NCBI RefSeq assembly: GCF_029873635.1
Contig: NC_080423.1
Location: forward strand, 102,610,991 to 102,674,990
Length of the DNA stretch: 64,000 bases
From: Malania oleifera
Lineage: Eukaryota > Streptophyta > Magnoliopsida > Santalales > Ximeniaceae
Direction: 5' to 3'
The notes beneath the pieces were generated by a model. It was not told the origin of the DNA and made no database searches. It worked only from the letters and a program-made list of their open reading frames with translations. Numbering within the stretch: position 1 is the first letter of the stretch; each line of letters starts with the position of its first letter. Shown here piece after piece: positions 35,518 to 49,600 of the stretch. A program made the translations under genes and the position numbers.

Positions 35518-36007
35518 AAGCCTGGAGCAGCACTTATACATTAGTTATTTAGAAGAAAATTTCATCAAAAGAGAGTGAGAAGGGGAAACGAATTTACAAC
35601 TAGCAGAATAAGAATTAAATGTTCTTCTGCAAAAATACAATAGTCTTATTTGAAAACAAAATTGTTCATATGGCTAATGTCGTTTGTAATACCCCTTTCT
35701 AACTAACTTATAAAATATGCGCAGCAGTGTGATGAATATTAAATGGTCAGAATAACATTGCTTAAACTCATAAGATGGCCACCTTACTAAACTTATTTAA
35801 GGAAGCCTTTTAATCTTTAATATCGAAATAGTAAAATTAAAATTGAGAATAATAGGTGATAGCCAGCTTTGGTGACATGTGAATGATGACTTGGCGATCT
35901 AAAAATATGCAGATATAGATTGTGGCCCTGCTGGTTAAGTGCATAAGCAGTGGCTTATATATACATAGAACAAGCTAAGCTACCCATGTGAATCACGAAA
36001 AAAGCAG

Positions 36008-36030
36008 GTGTGTGTGTGTGTGTGTGTGTG
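36008..36030. repeat. (TG)n microsatellite
   Basis: About eleven GT units in otherwise featureless AT-rich DNA. Confidence 0.9.
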
Positions 36031-36669
36031 AAATAAAGAAATTAATATATATTACCAATTAAAAGCCTAGCTATACTTCCACAAAGACCATATCAGACTT
36101 TAGCGTACCTAGCTACCTCTATACAAATTACAGTCTATATGATCAAATTTTTGTTCAAGAGCATAAATTTTGGACCTTACATTTAAATTTGTGTGAATTT
36201 GAATTAAACTCAAAACATAAAGTTTGAATTTTAGATTATATTTTGGTGGTTTTTTACAAAATTAAACACAATTTTATATTTTATTTTGTTCAAACCTATA
36301 CAAATCCAAAGCTAAGGCCGCTTCCAAACATAGGGTAAGTTTTATTCAAATCCAAGTTTCAAAATTTATAATCTTAATTAGAGTTAAGAAAAATTGATAA
36401 TTTAAATTTTTTTTTTGTTTTATCTGAAAATTTTCCCACTTATGCTCACCATGACTCTGGCTGAATTCATTCTACAAAACTTTACCATTGAACCCAAAAA
36501 AATTATGAAGAAAATGGCAACAAATTATTACTATATAGTCTTAAAACAGTATTAATTATGTACATCAATAATTAATTTCTAAAATAACATTCAACAATTA
36601 TTTATATATTATAGTAATCAATTTCTAAAATAACCTTCAGCAATTAATTGACTAACTCTTCCAAATGCA

Positions 36670-37760
36670 TAACACTAGTTGACAATGGAGAGGGAAATGG
36701 CTTGGAACAGATCGTACGGAGAGGATGGTCCCCGACTCTCCAAAATCACGTTTACAACAATTGTTCATGGATACCCCTCACTGTCTTCGCCAACTGAGAA
36801 TAGCATATTTTCAGGTACTCCTCATGGGTTTAGAACACCAATAGAGAGTACGAAGCCTCAAACAACAGATTTTCAGAAACTCCTCCCTTATTCAGAAAAC
36901 CAATAAAGAGGATGAAACCTTCAAACACCAAATTTTTAGCCAATTAAGCAACAAAAAATCGATGATACATAAAAGCTTGAGAAGAGAGACCTTTGTAGAT
37001 TTGGTCCATTGTGTGGCCTTCACCCAGCAGTTCCGTTGTGAGAGAATGCATGCTTTACAGAAAAGCCCTACTGCCAGAGGGAAAAAAGATTCTATTCAGG
37101 GCACAAAAGGGGAAAAAAAAAAGCCCCCACACTTTTGATTTTTTATGTGTCAAAACTTCGTTCTTAATACTATCAGGATTGCCAAGCTTATTACCATTCC
37201 TATCATACAAAAAAACTAGTAAATTCGTCTTTTAGAGTCTACACATGTAGAGGGAAAAAAACTTGGCATATTGAAACATTGATTTAAGACACGAAATTCT
37301 ACATTTCTGCTTAAAAATAGATCCCTCGGCATTGAGAAGCTCAAAACAAATCCAGTCTTTTTTGCTTCAGATACAGGTGATTCATTGCTTCTATGTAAAG
37401 CGGTTAAATAGTACTCATGTCCTTTCGTGCAGCATATATCCCATTTGGAGCCCATGATAATGTGGAGGTCCTTTTTCAAGTACTTCCAGTTCAGAGTTAA
37501 GGAGGACACCTTCCCAGATATGTTTTGTTGAAAATTTGAGGGAGAGAACTTGGCAGATCGGTGAGGAGAGATTCCTTTGTAGTTGACGGAGAGACCTTCG
37601 CGGTTCAGAGTAAAGGAGGACACCTTCGCAGATATGTTTTGTGCTTAAAGAAACCTTCACAGATGACAAGCTTCGCGGTTGAAGAGAGACCGTAGAGAGA
37701 AGCTCTGTACAACCAGAGAGCAAATGCTATTTAGGGCACAGGAGAAAATGCAACGGAGGA
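36670..37760. other. Unassigned, GC-richer block with internal direct repeats
   Basis: 42-base repeats at 37487-37528 and 37601-37642 differ at about three positions and lie 114 bases apart. A second pair, TTCAGGGCACA (37097) and TTTAGGGCACA (37730), follows similar GAGAGAAT/GAGAGAAG contexts. Open frames of 75 codons (36679-36906, +) and 135 codons (37216-37623, -) show no motif I know. It may be a decayed gene start or a foldback element. Confidence 0.3.
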
Positions 37761-40550
37761 AAACATTGAGGGCTGCTGCGCGGGAATGATGAAATTGGGG
37801 ATCCAGTGCTTGCCTACGGCCAAATTAGGAGACCAAAAGACACGAGCATCCGCTTTAGTATATGATTTAAACCCTTTTATTGTCCCCATATATCAAGTTT
37901 GTTTCTTTTTAACAAAATCTATAGTAGATTATGTGTTCCTAAAGTGACATTATCATCTAGAAAATTTTCAACAATTGGTCTAACTTTTCACCACTGCTAA
38001 TTATTTTATAAGGCTATAGTATTTCTAGAAACCCTTCTATGAAAGACATGCAATGAATTTGACGATTTTGATTTTGATTTTAATTTTGATGGTGATTATA
38101 GTAATTATGATTTAAGTTTCAGAATATACCATATTGAATAATTGAGTAAAATCGAATATCTAACCTTAATGATAGGTCTCTTCCTCTGTTTATAATAGAT
38201 GTAAGTATAATGTCAATGACAGTAATATCCTAACTTACTCATACTTACTAACATAACTCTAACGCGTAATAGTAATGCTAAATAACCAAATAACCATTAA
38301 CAAATCCAAATGGACCTTAAATGCAAGCGCACATTCGGAATTTGGAAAATATTATAGAAATAATATGAAAATGTAAAGAAATCCACCTATTCATATTTAA
38401 TTTATCAATGAGGAAGAAATAAAAATAGATAGGAAAATCAACTAAAAGAATTTTGATTTTAGACCTCAATTACATTTGAATTTTTTTTATTTTTAATCCT
38501 ATATATTATAATAAATATTTATTTTTTATAGTACCCAATATTGAAAGAAAACTCTCAAAAAGTGAATTACCTTTCCATGAATTACCATTTCCCCGAGCTT
38601 ATAGGCGTGTATGACCACTTTGGCCAAACAAATGAAGCAGCTGCGCAAATTAGGGTTGCCTATGATTTAATTATCCGAAGCATATACCTCAAATTGCTAA
38701 TTGAATTGAAATTTCAGTTCACCAAAAAATGCTAACTGAGCTCAAATTGTTCCAAATGGTTAAGAGAAATTCATTTAATCGGTTATTAAACTAATATCTA
38801 GTGATTAAACACACAAAATTATAATTTAAAATTTTAAGTTGCTAAATTTTGATATTTTTCTTCAATATAATCAACATGTGAATTTAAAAATTCAAAATCA
38901 ATGAGAAGTCATAAATATAATACAAACACTACATTTGAGGGCATGGATTTCAATCATTTGATTTGGATTTGTGTAGAGACCCAAACCAAGAAAAATTTTT
39001 AAAAAATAAATAAAAGAAAAAAAAAACACTAAAAATAAAAAACAAAAAACAAAAGAATTATTTTCAATAAAAATATTAAATAAAATTATATTGCATGTGT
39101 ATCAAGTCTGCTAAATCACTAGTATAAAGAAAATAGATATGATTAGAGACAAGACAAACACGGTACCCTTAGCTATTATTTTGCTATAAGTGTTTGTATT
39201 AGAGTTTTTCCATAGACAAGTAATTTAAAAGAGCCTATGCTCTTAGTGTGATACGTGTACAAAACCTTTGATATATGCAATTTTCTACTTATTTAACGAT
39301 ATTACCCACATGGATTTGTCTATAGTGTTTGTTGACTTTTCTATTTATAACACAATTAGCTTAAAAATCAATAAAGTTTTTAGGTGTGCTTCAAATTTCT
39401 TAATTTTTTTTTTTTTTATCATTGAACCAATATTGAAATGAATTAATCTTAATTTTTTCTCTCCATACAATGAATCAAAACTTTGGAAAATGTGGATGTC
39501 AAGGGAAGTATCATGAGAAAGAATTGAAAAAAAAAAAAAAAAAAGAGCAACATTTTCATTCACTCTTTAATTCTTAAGAATTTAATAGTACCATTTTCGC
39601 ATTGAAACTCCGAAACATAGAAAATCGAGAAAAAAGAAACTTCCTCTCTTTAAACCTCTAGAAATCAAATTTTATAGAAAGAAATGTGAAATATTAAAAC
39701 AAGAAATTGGGTGAAAAATTGTTTGTAACTCTAAATCAAATTGATGCATAATTCATCTGTCATATTGATACCTAGAGGCTACATGTCGACATATAGTCTT
39801 AACTAAAGTTTGAGACTTCTAACTAGGTGTAAGATTGTGTCTCTAAATTAAAGTGATAAGATTCAATGTAACAGAACAATACCTTTGACCATTTAGAGTC
39901 TATTCTTTGGCTCAACATCAAATGGAATGGAATGGTTTTGAAAACCAGTGACAGCTTGTAAATCTTTTTCTTTTGCAAATTAGAATTTTCTGACCAAAAA
40001 TAAATGTTTAACTACAAAATATATGAAGTAACATTTACAAAAATTAGCTTTCAACATTTTTATGACATAAATCTCTCTTAGAAGAATGGATACAAAATTA
40101 GAGTGCATTATGGCCCCTATGCAACAATATGGAAGATTATGAATTTAAGACATCAAGGTGTTGATTCTTGCCCAATTATTATGTTTACATACTTGAAAAC
40201 TACAAAAACATTGATGTGAAAAGTTTTTAGCACATTTAATTATGTTCTTAACATTACTTCTAGTTATTTAACCACACTCAATCAAGAAAATTAATGAGAC
40301 TGCTTTTTGACTAACTCCATCTAAAAGAAATTATGCAGTGATTATAGGGTAGCTAGAGTTTATAACAAATTCTTAAACAAAAGCAATAGAGACTTTACAT
40401 ATCATATTTTAAGCGACAAGCTATGAAAGCTAGTTCTTAAAAGGGGTGATAAAACATTTCATCAAACATGATTCCTATCAATTAAAATATTTGACTACTA
40501 GTAGTAGTGCCTAAACTATAGTTGATTACTTCTACCACTCTTTTCTCAAA
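37761..40550. other. AT-rich intergenic DNA upstream of the subtilase gene
   Basis: No coding or transposon motif was recognised. It contains homopolymer runs (for example 39405-39418 and 39528-39544) and short frames only. Confidence 0.5.
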
Positions 40551-40554
40551 TTAT

Positions 40555-40565
40555 CTATAAATAGG
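40555..40565 (+). promoter_or_regulatory. TATA box of the subtilase gene
   Basis: CTATAAATAGG lies 67 bases upstream of the start codon at 40632, which leaves room for a 5' UTR of about 35 to 40 bases. It is conserved in the truncated copy (17924-17934). Confidence 0.7.
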
Positions 40566-40631
40566 CCAGGAAGATTATAAATCTATATGTACTATCCACT
40601 AGTTATTTTTTCTTTCAGCTTTGTTACGCAC

Positions 40632-43600
40632 ATGGATTCAAGAATACTTGGTTTTGTTCTTGTTCTTGCTATGCAACAATTTTCCGTCCTCCTAGGTGAA
40701 CAAAGCAATGTAAGTTTTGCCCTTCTTACTATAAGGTTTGATGTTAACTTTCTTTTACATATGTATATCTACTTGCCTTTTACAGGTTTATATTGTGTAC
40801 ATGGGAGCCAAAACTGTTGATGATCCTCGATCCATTGAAAACTCGCACTATGAGATGCTCACAAATTTGCTAGGAAGGTTTCATCTTGCAATCCCCTATA
40901 TAAACATTTATATGCTCATGCACATATATTCTTCTTGAAAAAGCAAAATTTTGTTTAAAAATTATCAAAAGAATTTAAACCCCTTTCATTCTTCATTATA
41001 AATTCCATAGTCTCCTCAACAAGGTCTCACATAGAAAAACATATCTTGACCAAGTATACTTTAACAATGACTTCCAAATTGTTGGATGCAATATATATAT
41101 ATATATAGACACACACCTCATAAATGGTGGATCCTAGATTAACAGTAAGGTTGCTCCTTTGTGATCTCTTGGTCATGGGTTTGAGTATAAGGAAACAACC
41201 TCTTTGCATAAAAGTAAGGGTAAGGCTGTGTACATTGTAACTAGGATTCATGGGTCTTATTATAAGGACATACTAAGTGGGGAGTCTTGTGACCGAAAGA
41301 TGCCTTTTATATATATATATATATATTTAATTTCTTTTTTGTCTAAAACACACATTGAAAATTTTTATTTCATTGATTGGGTTTACCATTGATCCTTGTC
41401 GCTCTTATTAAATCAACAATACTAGTACCAAGCATGAGAAGCCTAGAACAATAGGCATGTCATACTTGATGAACAAGGATTTATTTTGAGCCCTTATCTT
41501 TTTTGCTTTTGTGATGAACCAACTATCTAAGAGTATTCAAAATGAGGTTCCATGGTGTATGTTGCTTGCAGATGATATTATATTAATTGATAAAATTAGG
41601 GGCAGAGTAGAGGTTGAGTTAGAGAGAGAAGCTTTGGAATCTAGAGACTTTAGGATAAATAGAAATAAGATAGAATATCTGAAATATAATTTCATTAATG
41701 GTAGGAGGAATATTGGAGACAAAGTTAAACTTGATGCAGATGAAGAAATAAATAACACTTGTAGATTTCGATATCTTAGATCTATTATGCAAGTTGAAGG
41801 AGAAATTGAAGATGATGTAAGGCATAGAGTTAAATCAGGTTAGGTAAAATGGATAAGTGCTTCAAATGTGCTTTGTGATAGTAGAATACCCTTAAAATTA
41901 AAAGAGAAGTTTTATAGGACGACTATAAAATGAGTTATGCTATATGAATCAAAATGTTAGGCGACGAAGAAATAGAATATCCAAAAAGTAAAAGTTGATG
42001 AGATGGTAATACTTAAATGGATAAGTGATATAATATTGAAAGATAAATTAAGGAATGAACATATTCATAGTAAGTTAGGTGTAGCTCCTATAGAAGATAA
42101 GATGAGGGAGAGACGACTCTGATGAGATAGACACTTGTAACGTAGGTCACATAGTATGCTAGTGAGGAAGAGTGAGTTAGTTACTATGGGGGTCAACAAA
42201 AGAATTAGGGGCAGACGTAAAATAATTTGGAAGGAGATAACGAGTAAAAATTTAATAGTCATGAATATGTCAAAAGAAATGGTCAATGATCGCATAAATT
42301 GACAGAAAAGGATTCAAATAACCAATCCCACCTAATGGGACATAAGGCTTAGTTTTGTTGTTGTTATATTGTATCAATAACTCTCTGAACATCTCGATTC
42401 AAATTCAACACTTGACTAGAAAGGGTTTTTTTAGTTACTAAAATCCTTTTGCACCATTTTGACCCTTCAAATTAAGTAAATCTTCCTACACCTTAAAGAA
42501 TCTTTCATAGGGCCATCCAATGAGTTTCTTTGAGACATTTGAAGATTTGATCTAGTTCCACAGCTTCCTCTGCCTCGAGTAAAACTTCAAGTAGACTCTT
42601 ACAACAATGTCTCCCAATAATCCACTCTCACTGCAATTTTATTTATTTGTGAATTTTATATATATTATTTCTCTTATTGATTTTAATGTTGTACTAATCA
42701 CCGCTGTACTTTTATTTTGGTTGAACTTTTATTATTTACTAATAATAATAAAATCATAGGGACCCTCCAAAAAGTTCTTGACAATTCCCCAAATATCTCC
42801 TTTGGTATCAAAGAATTGTCACCACAATGTTTCTAATGTTGCTCACTATTTCTTATTGTGATTTTGATTTTCTTTTTTTTTTTTTGAACTTTTCTGACTT
42901 GTGATTTTTGTTTCAATTTTCTTTTACCATGTCGATTCTTTTGTACACAATTTTTACCAAATATTTATTGTGAGATTTTAAAATTATTAAAAAATAATTT
43001 AAACATAAACTTAATTCAATCATCCTAAACGATATTACGATGCACATTTTACTAATATCTAGGATTTAATAGGCTAAATTGTAACTCATATTGAGATTTT
43101 ATCATATAACTCATTAATTATTTATAATAGTCACTATCTCCTTTTTTTGTTTTTTTTTTCCAACTAGATTAAACATGATGCACAATTCTTTATTACTATA
43201 TGTGTCCATAGGGGTTTTGGTTTTTTTTTTTTTTTGAGTTATTTTGGATGTTATAATAAACATCTAATATTTTTATTTTTTGAGGACTAGGATTTGACTT
43301 TAGTTATGGGCTATAATTGAATTACAATAGAGATTTTGACCTTTATTCAACAAAAAAAAAAAGAGTATTTTCTTTCTTTTCCTCTCATATATAGCATAGA
43401 AGCATACCTTGGCAACTTTTTCGATATTTGTTGCTACCTTGACAACTTTTTTTGATATTTGTTGCAAGCTAAATGTCTTTAGTAATTATCAGACTTATGT
43501 GTGGCAATTCGATATCAAAGTGAGATTGATCTCTATGATTAAGCTCTATTTAGGATTAAGTTCATTTGATCTATTCTAAAGGATATAAAACTAGACCAAG

Positions 43601-46600
43601 AAAGTCTAAAGAATATTTTAATCATTTCCATAACCGTGTGATTTCTTAGCTACTAAAAAAAGTTGGAGTAGAAGAGTGATTAAGAAAGGTGCTTGACTTG
43701 ATTCCAATAGTTCATATGGAAATCCCAAACTTTACTATGAAATTGTATGTTGAAGATTTCCTTGACTGGTAGGCAACTTTAGAGAGTAATTTGAAAAGAA
43801 AAACCCATGGATAAAGAAAGAAAAGTATTTCAATTGTGGGAAAGATTAGGAGAGCATCAAAAGAGACAAAGGAAATCTAAGTTTTATGCATGGGAGTTGA
43901 TGAAGGCTTAGATTGTTTGGTGAAGTGAAAATTGTTAGCGTTGGAGGAGCCCATGGGTGGGTTTGATACACATGGGTGAATATCAACTTGACCCAAAAGT
44001 TTAAGTTTATTGGGTCTTGGGCCCAACTATGTATATAAGCACCCATCATCCACTCAATTTTTCCAATGTAGGACAAACTCACAAGTGAAATTTTCAACAA
44101 TCTCTCCCTCACTTGCAAGTTCCAATTGCTCTCCCTTGAACAAAAATAGTCTCCCTTATAAGAGTAATCCTAATTCCCCAACAGTTACTCAAGTGGGCCA
44201 TACCACTGATGCCTTACGTGCCACGGATATTTCCAATGTTGGACAAACTTACAAGTAGAATTCTCAACAATAGTTTCATAGGTTGCAATAACAAGAATAC
44301 ACCACTTAAGAGTATATGTTAAATTGCACAATGATTTAAAAGGCGAAGGTATAAGGTGAGGCACTTTTACCTTTACCAGTCGAGGCATAAGCTTTAAAGC
44401 ATTGTGGCATAATCCTTTTGAGAAATTTCTTAAAGATCAAAATATCTAAATAAATTACACATATTTAAAATAAATAAAAAAAACTAAGAAAATCATAAAC
44501 ACGCCGCTCACACGCACGATGTGTGTGTTCTGTAGCTTTTTAAGGGTTTTGGATTATAATATGACATTTATAAGTTTCAAAATCTTGATTTTACAAGTGA
44601 AAATATGTCATATGAAATTAGATGGCAGTGACAATTTATGACTTAATTTGAACCCACTCAAATAATGCACTACCTTAATAATGCATTTCTTAGGTCATGG
44701 AAAACTTGCTGATATGAATTGTTACCTTCTATTTTAAACTATAATTGAGAAATAAAAATTAAACTGAAGGGGTTTCCGGGACCAAATGACTACAAAGAGA
44801 ATATAGTAGGACGAAAGACATAATAAAGAAATCCAATTAATTATAAATAGTTACCCTATATTTTAAGAGACTTTCAATTTGAATTTGCATAGAATTTGGT
44901 GTATACGTAGTAACATAATGAATTTAGTGTAGTTGTACAAACATAAAATTGTATTGAAATTTATGTGAATCCTCATAAATATGAATTTGAGCATATCTCC
45001 TCATATCTCCAACTTCAATTCCCAACTTAATACTCAAACAACATCCATTAAAACCACCATATCCATACCTGTACCCACATCCATCACTTGTGAGAATTTT
45101 GTTATTTGATGCGAACTAGAGAAAGAGGGAGATTTTTAAAGTATATGATTGGATTCCAAAATTTTTGTAGTGAATCCCCACACTATCTTCTCTAGATGTA
45201 TCAACATCGACAGATTGAACTTAAGAGATTTAAAACAGACGCAAATTATGATCCTCTAGGCAACCTATTAAAAATGATATCCCAAAAAGGCTTGTTACCA
45301 TTGAACATAATAACATTATTGAGCTTTGCCTCCTGATGTGCAGACAAGAAGAATAAATTGGAGAAGAGCTGCTACTGGACCTTTGCCTCTGATGTTCAGA
45401 CAACAAGAATAGATTGGAAAAGAGCTGCCTCAGAGGTTTTTCCCCGGCCCAACAATCTCGCCAAAAGCAGGTTCCATCACCTTTACCAATCTAATTTTGC
45501 AAAACCCCAAAAGTAGTCTTCACTGGCCTTTAAAATGTCTTTCCCAATGCTCCAACCATGGCTACTCTTGCAGAGTTGAGGTTCCCAAGCACCTTTTTGA
45601 TAATCATATTAAGGCTTCTCCACAAACTTTCAGATTCCTTACAGAAACTTCCATTGCCACTTTCCTAGCAAAGCTATGTTCATCAACCGAATGTTTTTTT
45701 ATACCCAAACCTCCATTATGAATAGAAGGGTATAAATTAGTCGATCTGGTCAAGGGATATTTAAAACTTTCTAAATTGCCACTTTATAAAAAGCCACTCC
45801 TAGTTTTTTTAGTTTTATTGGCAACTGCTGAAGGAATGGGGAATATAGAGGCACTTTAGGTTGGTGAATTTGATAGTGTAGCTTTTATAAGAGTTAGTAT
45901 TTGTTGTGTCGGACACTCCACTTGTGCCAAATACCAATATTATAACTAATGTTATTGAATATATAAAAAATTAAAGCAATGTAGAAACTAATAATAAAAT
46001 ATAGTAAAAAGAACAAGACAAGAATTTAATGAGATTCGGTATAGAATTACCTACGTTCTCGGGCGCTGACGATCAATCCACTACTTCTTGATAAAGTACA
46101 ACTTTGAGGTATATTTTACAAATGAAGAGTTGAGCACTTTATATAACTTCAATTTTAAGTCCAAAAAATACTTCTCACCAATGTGGGACAAACAAAGGAA
46201 AAATTCAAAACAACTTTTCTACCAATGTGGGACAAAAAACAACTCTTCACCTTGATGATAAATTTAACAAATTTTTCAGTCATCAACATTCTCTGGGGTT
46301 CCACACCATCGATGCCTTCCAAAAATATTCAGACTTGTAGGATATTGATCAAGTCCAAACAATGTTTGAACTTGATTGTTGTTGCAATCTTGGTTAACTT
46401 ATCTACGGGATTTTCAGCTATAACAATCTTCTAAAAAAGTATCTTGCCTTCATCAATAATATCCCGCATAAAATGAAACCGAACGTCAATGTGCTTTGTT
46501 CGTGCAGTGGTAGACTGTAAGGTAGACCTCCAACTCACTGGACCATTAGCAAATGTAAAAACATATCCAGTAGTTGATTGATATTTATCCAGATCTCCTG

Positions 46601-49600
46601 CAAAATCAGAATCCACATATCCAACAACCCGTTGATCAATAGTATTATTTTTCTCAAATACTATACCAAGATCAATCGTATTCATAATAAATCTCAAAAT
46701 CCATTTCACCCTACTAACATCTTGTGAAATATCAGGTCTAGTACAAACCATTGCATACATCAGACTACCAACAGCACTTGCATAAGGAACCTATGACATA
46801 TACTTACGTTCCTCATTTGATTTAGGAGATAAAGCTATACTAAGTTTGAAATGAGGAGCAAGAGGAGTGCTTACTAGTTTTGACTGCTCAGACATACTAA
46901 AACTCTATACTACCTTCTTCAAATATTGTTTTTGAGACAAACTAAGTCTTCCTCTCATTCTGTCTCTGTGAATCTCCATGTCAAGTATCTTCTTTGTTTC
47001 ATCAAGATCTTTCATCTCAAACTCTTGATTTAATTGACTTTTCAACTTGTTGATTTCTTCCCTATTCTTTGAAGCTATCAACATATCATCAACATACAAG
47101 AGTAAATATATGGAAGATTCATTTTGTAGTCTACAAAAATAAACATAATGATCATGTTTATTTTTTATATACTTGTGACCCATCATAAACTGATGAAATC
47201 GTTTATACCTTTGTCTTGGAGACTATTTTAAACCATACAACGATTTCCCAAGTTTACATATCCAATTTTCTTTTCCAGCAACCTGAAATCCATCTGGGTA
47301 AGTTATATAGATTTCCTCTTCCAAATTACCATGTAAAAATGCAGTTTTTACATCGAGCTGAACTAGTTCAAGATCAAATTGTGCTACCAAAGCCAACAAA
47401 ATTTGAATGGAAGAATGTTCAACCTAAGAAAATACCTCATTATAATCAATGCCTTCCTTCTGTGCATAGCCCTTAGCTACTAATCTAACTTTGAAGCGAA
47501 CATTATTTGCATATGGAAATCCTTCTTTCTTTAAATAAACTCATTTGCAACCAATTACTTTCTTACCCTTGGGCAGTTGGGCTAACTCCCAAGTCTAATT
47601 CTGATGAAGAGACTGCATTTCTTCATCCATTGCTCTTTTCCATTTGTCTGATTTAGAGTTCCTTATTGCTTTTTTGAAAGTGTAAGGAACATTATCATCC
47701 ACAACTGAAAGTGCATAGACCACCATATCAGTATACCGAGCAGGTTTTCGAATTTCTCGTCTTGACCTCTAAGAAACAATTAATTCTTATTGCTGTGAAG
47801 ATTCTTGAATTGAAATCTCCTCTTCTTGTACACTATTCCCCACCGTAACTGGAGAGTTACCTTGTGTAGTCTCATTTCTCATTGAGTTTCCCAAAATTGT
47901 CTCAACCTCCACCTATTGTTGAGTACCACTGATCTTTTCTTCAATTGGTGACTCCTTGCGTATTATTTTTTTCATCATCATAAGTTCATCAAAAGTCACA
48001 TCCCTGCTTAAAATCATTTTTTTTTTCTTTAGACACCAAAGATGATATCCTTTTACTCCAGCACTAATTCCAAAGAATATTGCTTTCTTGGCTTTTGGAT
48101 CCAACTTATATTCTTTAACACGATAATAAGTTATAGTACCAAATACATGTTAATAATCATAATCACTAGCAAACTTTCCAGACCATATCTTATAAGGTGT
48201 TTTCCCTCATATTGCAAATAATGGTAGATGGTTGATGATATGACACGCATATTTAACAGCCTCATCTCTAAACCTTTTCTCCAACCCAACATTAGATAAC
48301 ATACATCGAACTTTTTCCAGCAAAGTCCGATTCATGCGCTCTGCCACCTCATTCTGCTGTGGTGTATCTCTAACTGTGAAGTGTTGAGCAATACCTTCAT
48401 CCTGACATACCTTTATAAATGGGTTACTCCTGTATTCACCACCATTATCTGATCTGAACTATTTAATCTTTTTGCTAGTTTGAGTTTCAACTAATTTTTT
48501 CCACTTAAGGAAAATATCACACACTTCATTTTTATGTTTCATAGAATACATCCAAACTCTTCTAGAAAAATCATCAATAAAAGTGGCAAAATAATGCATA
48601 CCACCCAATGAAGCCGTTTTTGTGGGTCCCCATACATATGTATAGATGTAGTCTAAAATACCTTCAGTCTGGTGGATTGTAGTTCCAAATTTCACTCTAG
48701 TCTATTTTTCCAGAATACAATGCTCACAAAATTCAAGTTTGCACACCTTTGCACCCTTCAACAAACCTCGCTTAGCTAATTGTTGCAAAGATTTTTCTCC
48801 TGCATGTGTCAATTGCATATGCCATAACTTGATTGTATCTAAACCTGCATTTTTCTCAGAAACAACAGCTGTTGAGCCAATAATTGTACTACCTTATAAA
48901 TAATACAAGTTATTTTTCCTTATTCCTTTCATCACCACCAGCGCACCTGATTTAATCTTTAAGGTTCCATCTTTCAAAGTGATAGTGAACCCTTTAGATT
49001 CTAAGGCACCCAATGAAATCAAATTTTTCTTTAGGCTTGGAACATACCTAACATCAGTCAAGGTTTTAATAGTTCCATCTTGACATTTCAACTGTATTGA
49101 TCATAGTCCAGTTGTTTTACAGGTATTATTATTTCCTATAAAAACAACTCCACCATCTAATTCTTCAAAATTAGAAAATAATTCCCTATTGAGAAACATG
49201 TGATAGGAACAACCAGAATCCACAATCCACTCACCAAAAAAATGTAACAAAGATGTTGCAACAAGAGAAAAATCTGACTCACTTCCATCATCATTGGCTA
49301 TATTGACATTAGAATGTGTTTTGCACTTATTCTTTTACTGTAATTTAGGGCAATCTTTCTTTCAATATCCTTTCTCATGACAAAAGGCACATTCATCTTT
49401 AGCAGATCTCTCACGAGATTTACTTCTCCTATGAGATTTACTCCTCCTTACAAGCATACGACTCTAAGAACGTCCCCTTATTGTTAGTGCTTCTGCTGTT
49501 TCCTTATAGACCCTCTGATCCTTCTTTCTACATTCAGTACTAATCAATGCAGTACAAATAGCATCATAAGTAACTTTATCTTTCCCATACAATTAAATGG

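Noticed and set aside
37216-37623. 135-codon minus-strand open frame as a gene
   Set aside because: No family motif. The internal repeat is a DNA-level duplication read in different frames, and the overlapping frame 37415-37723 is equally open.
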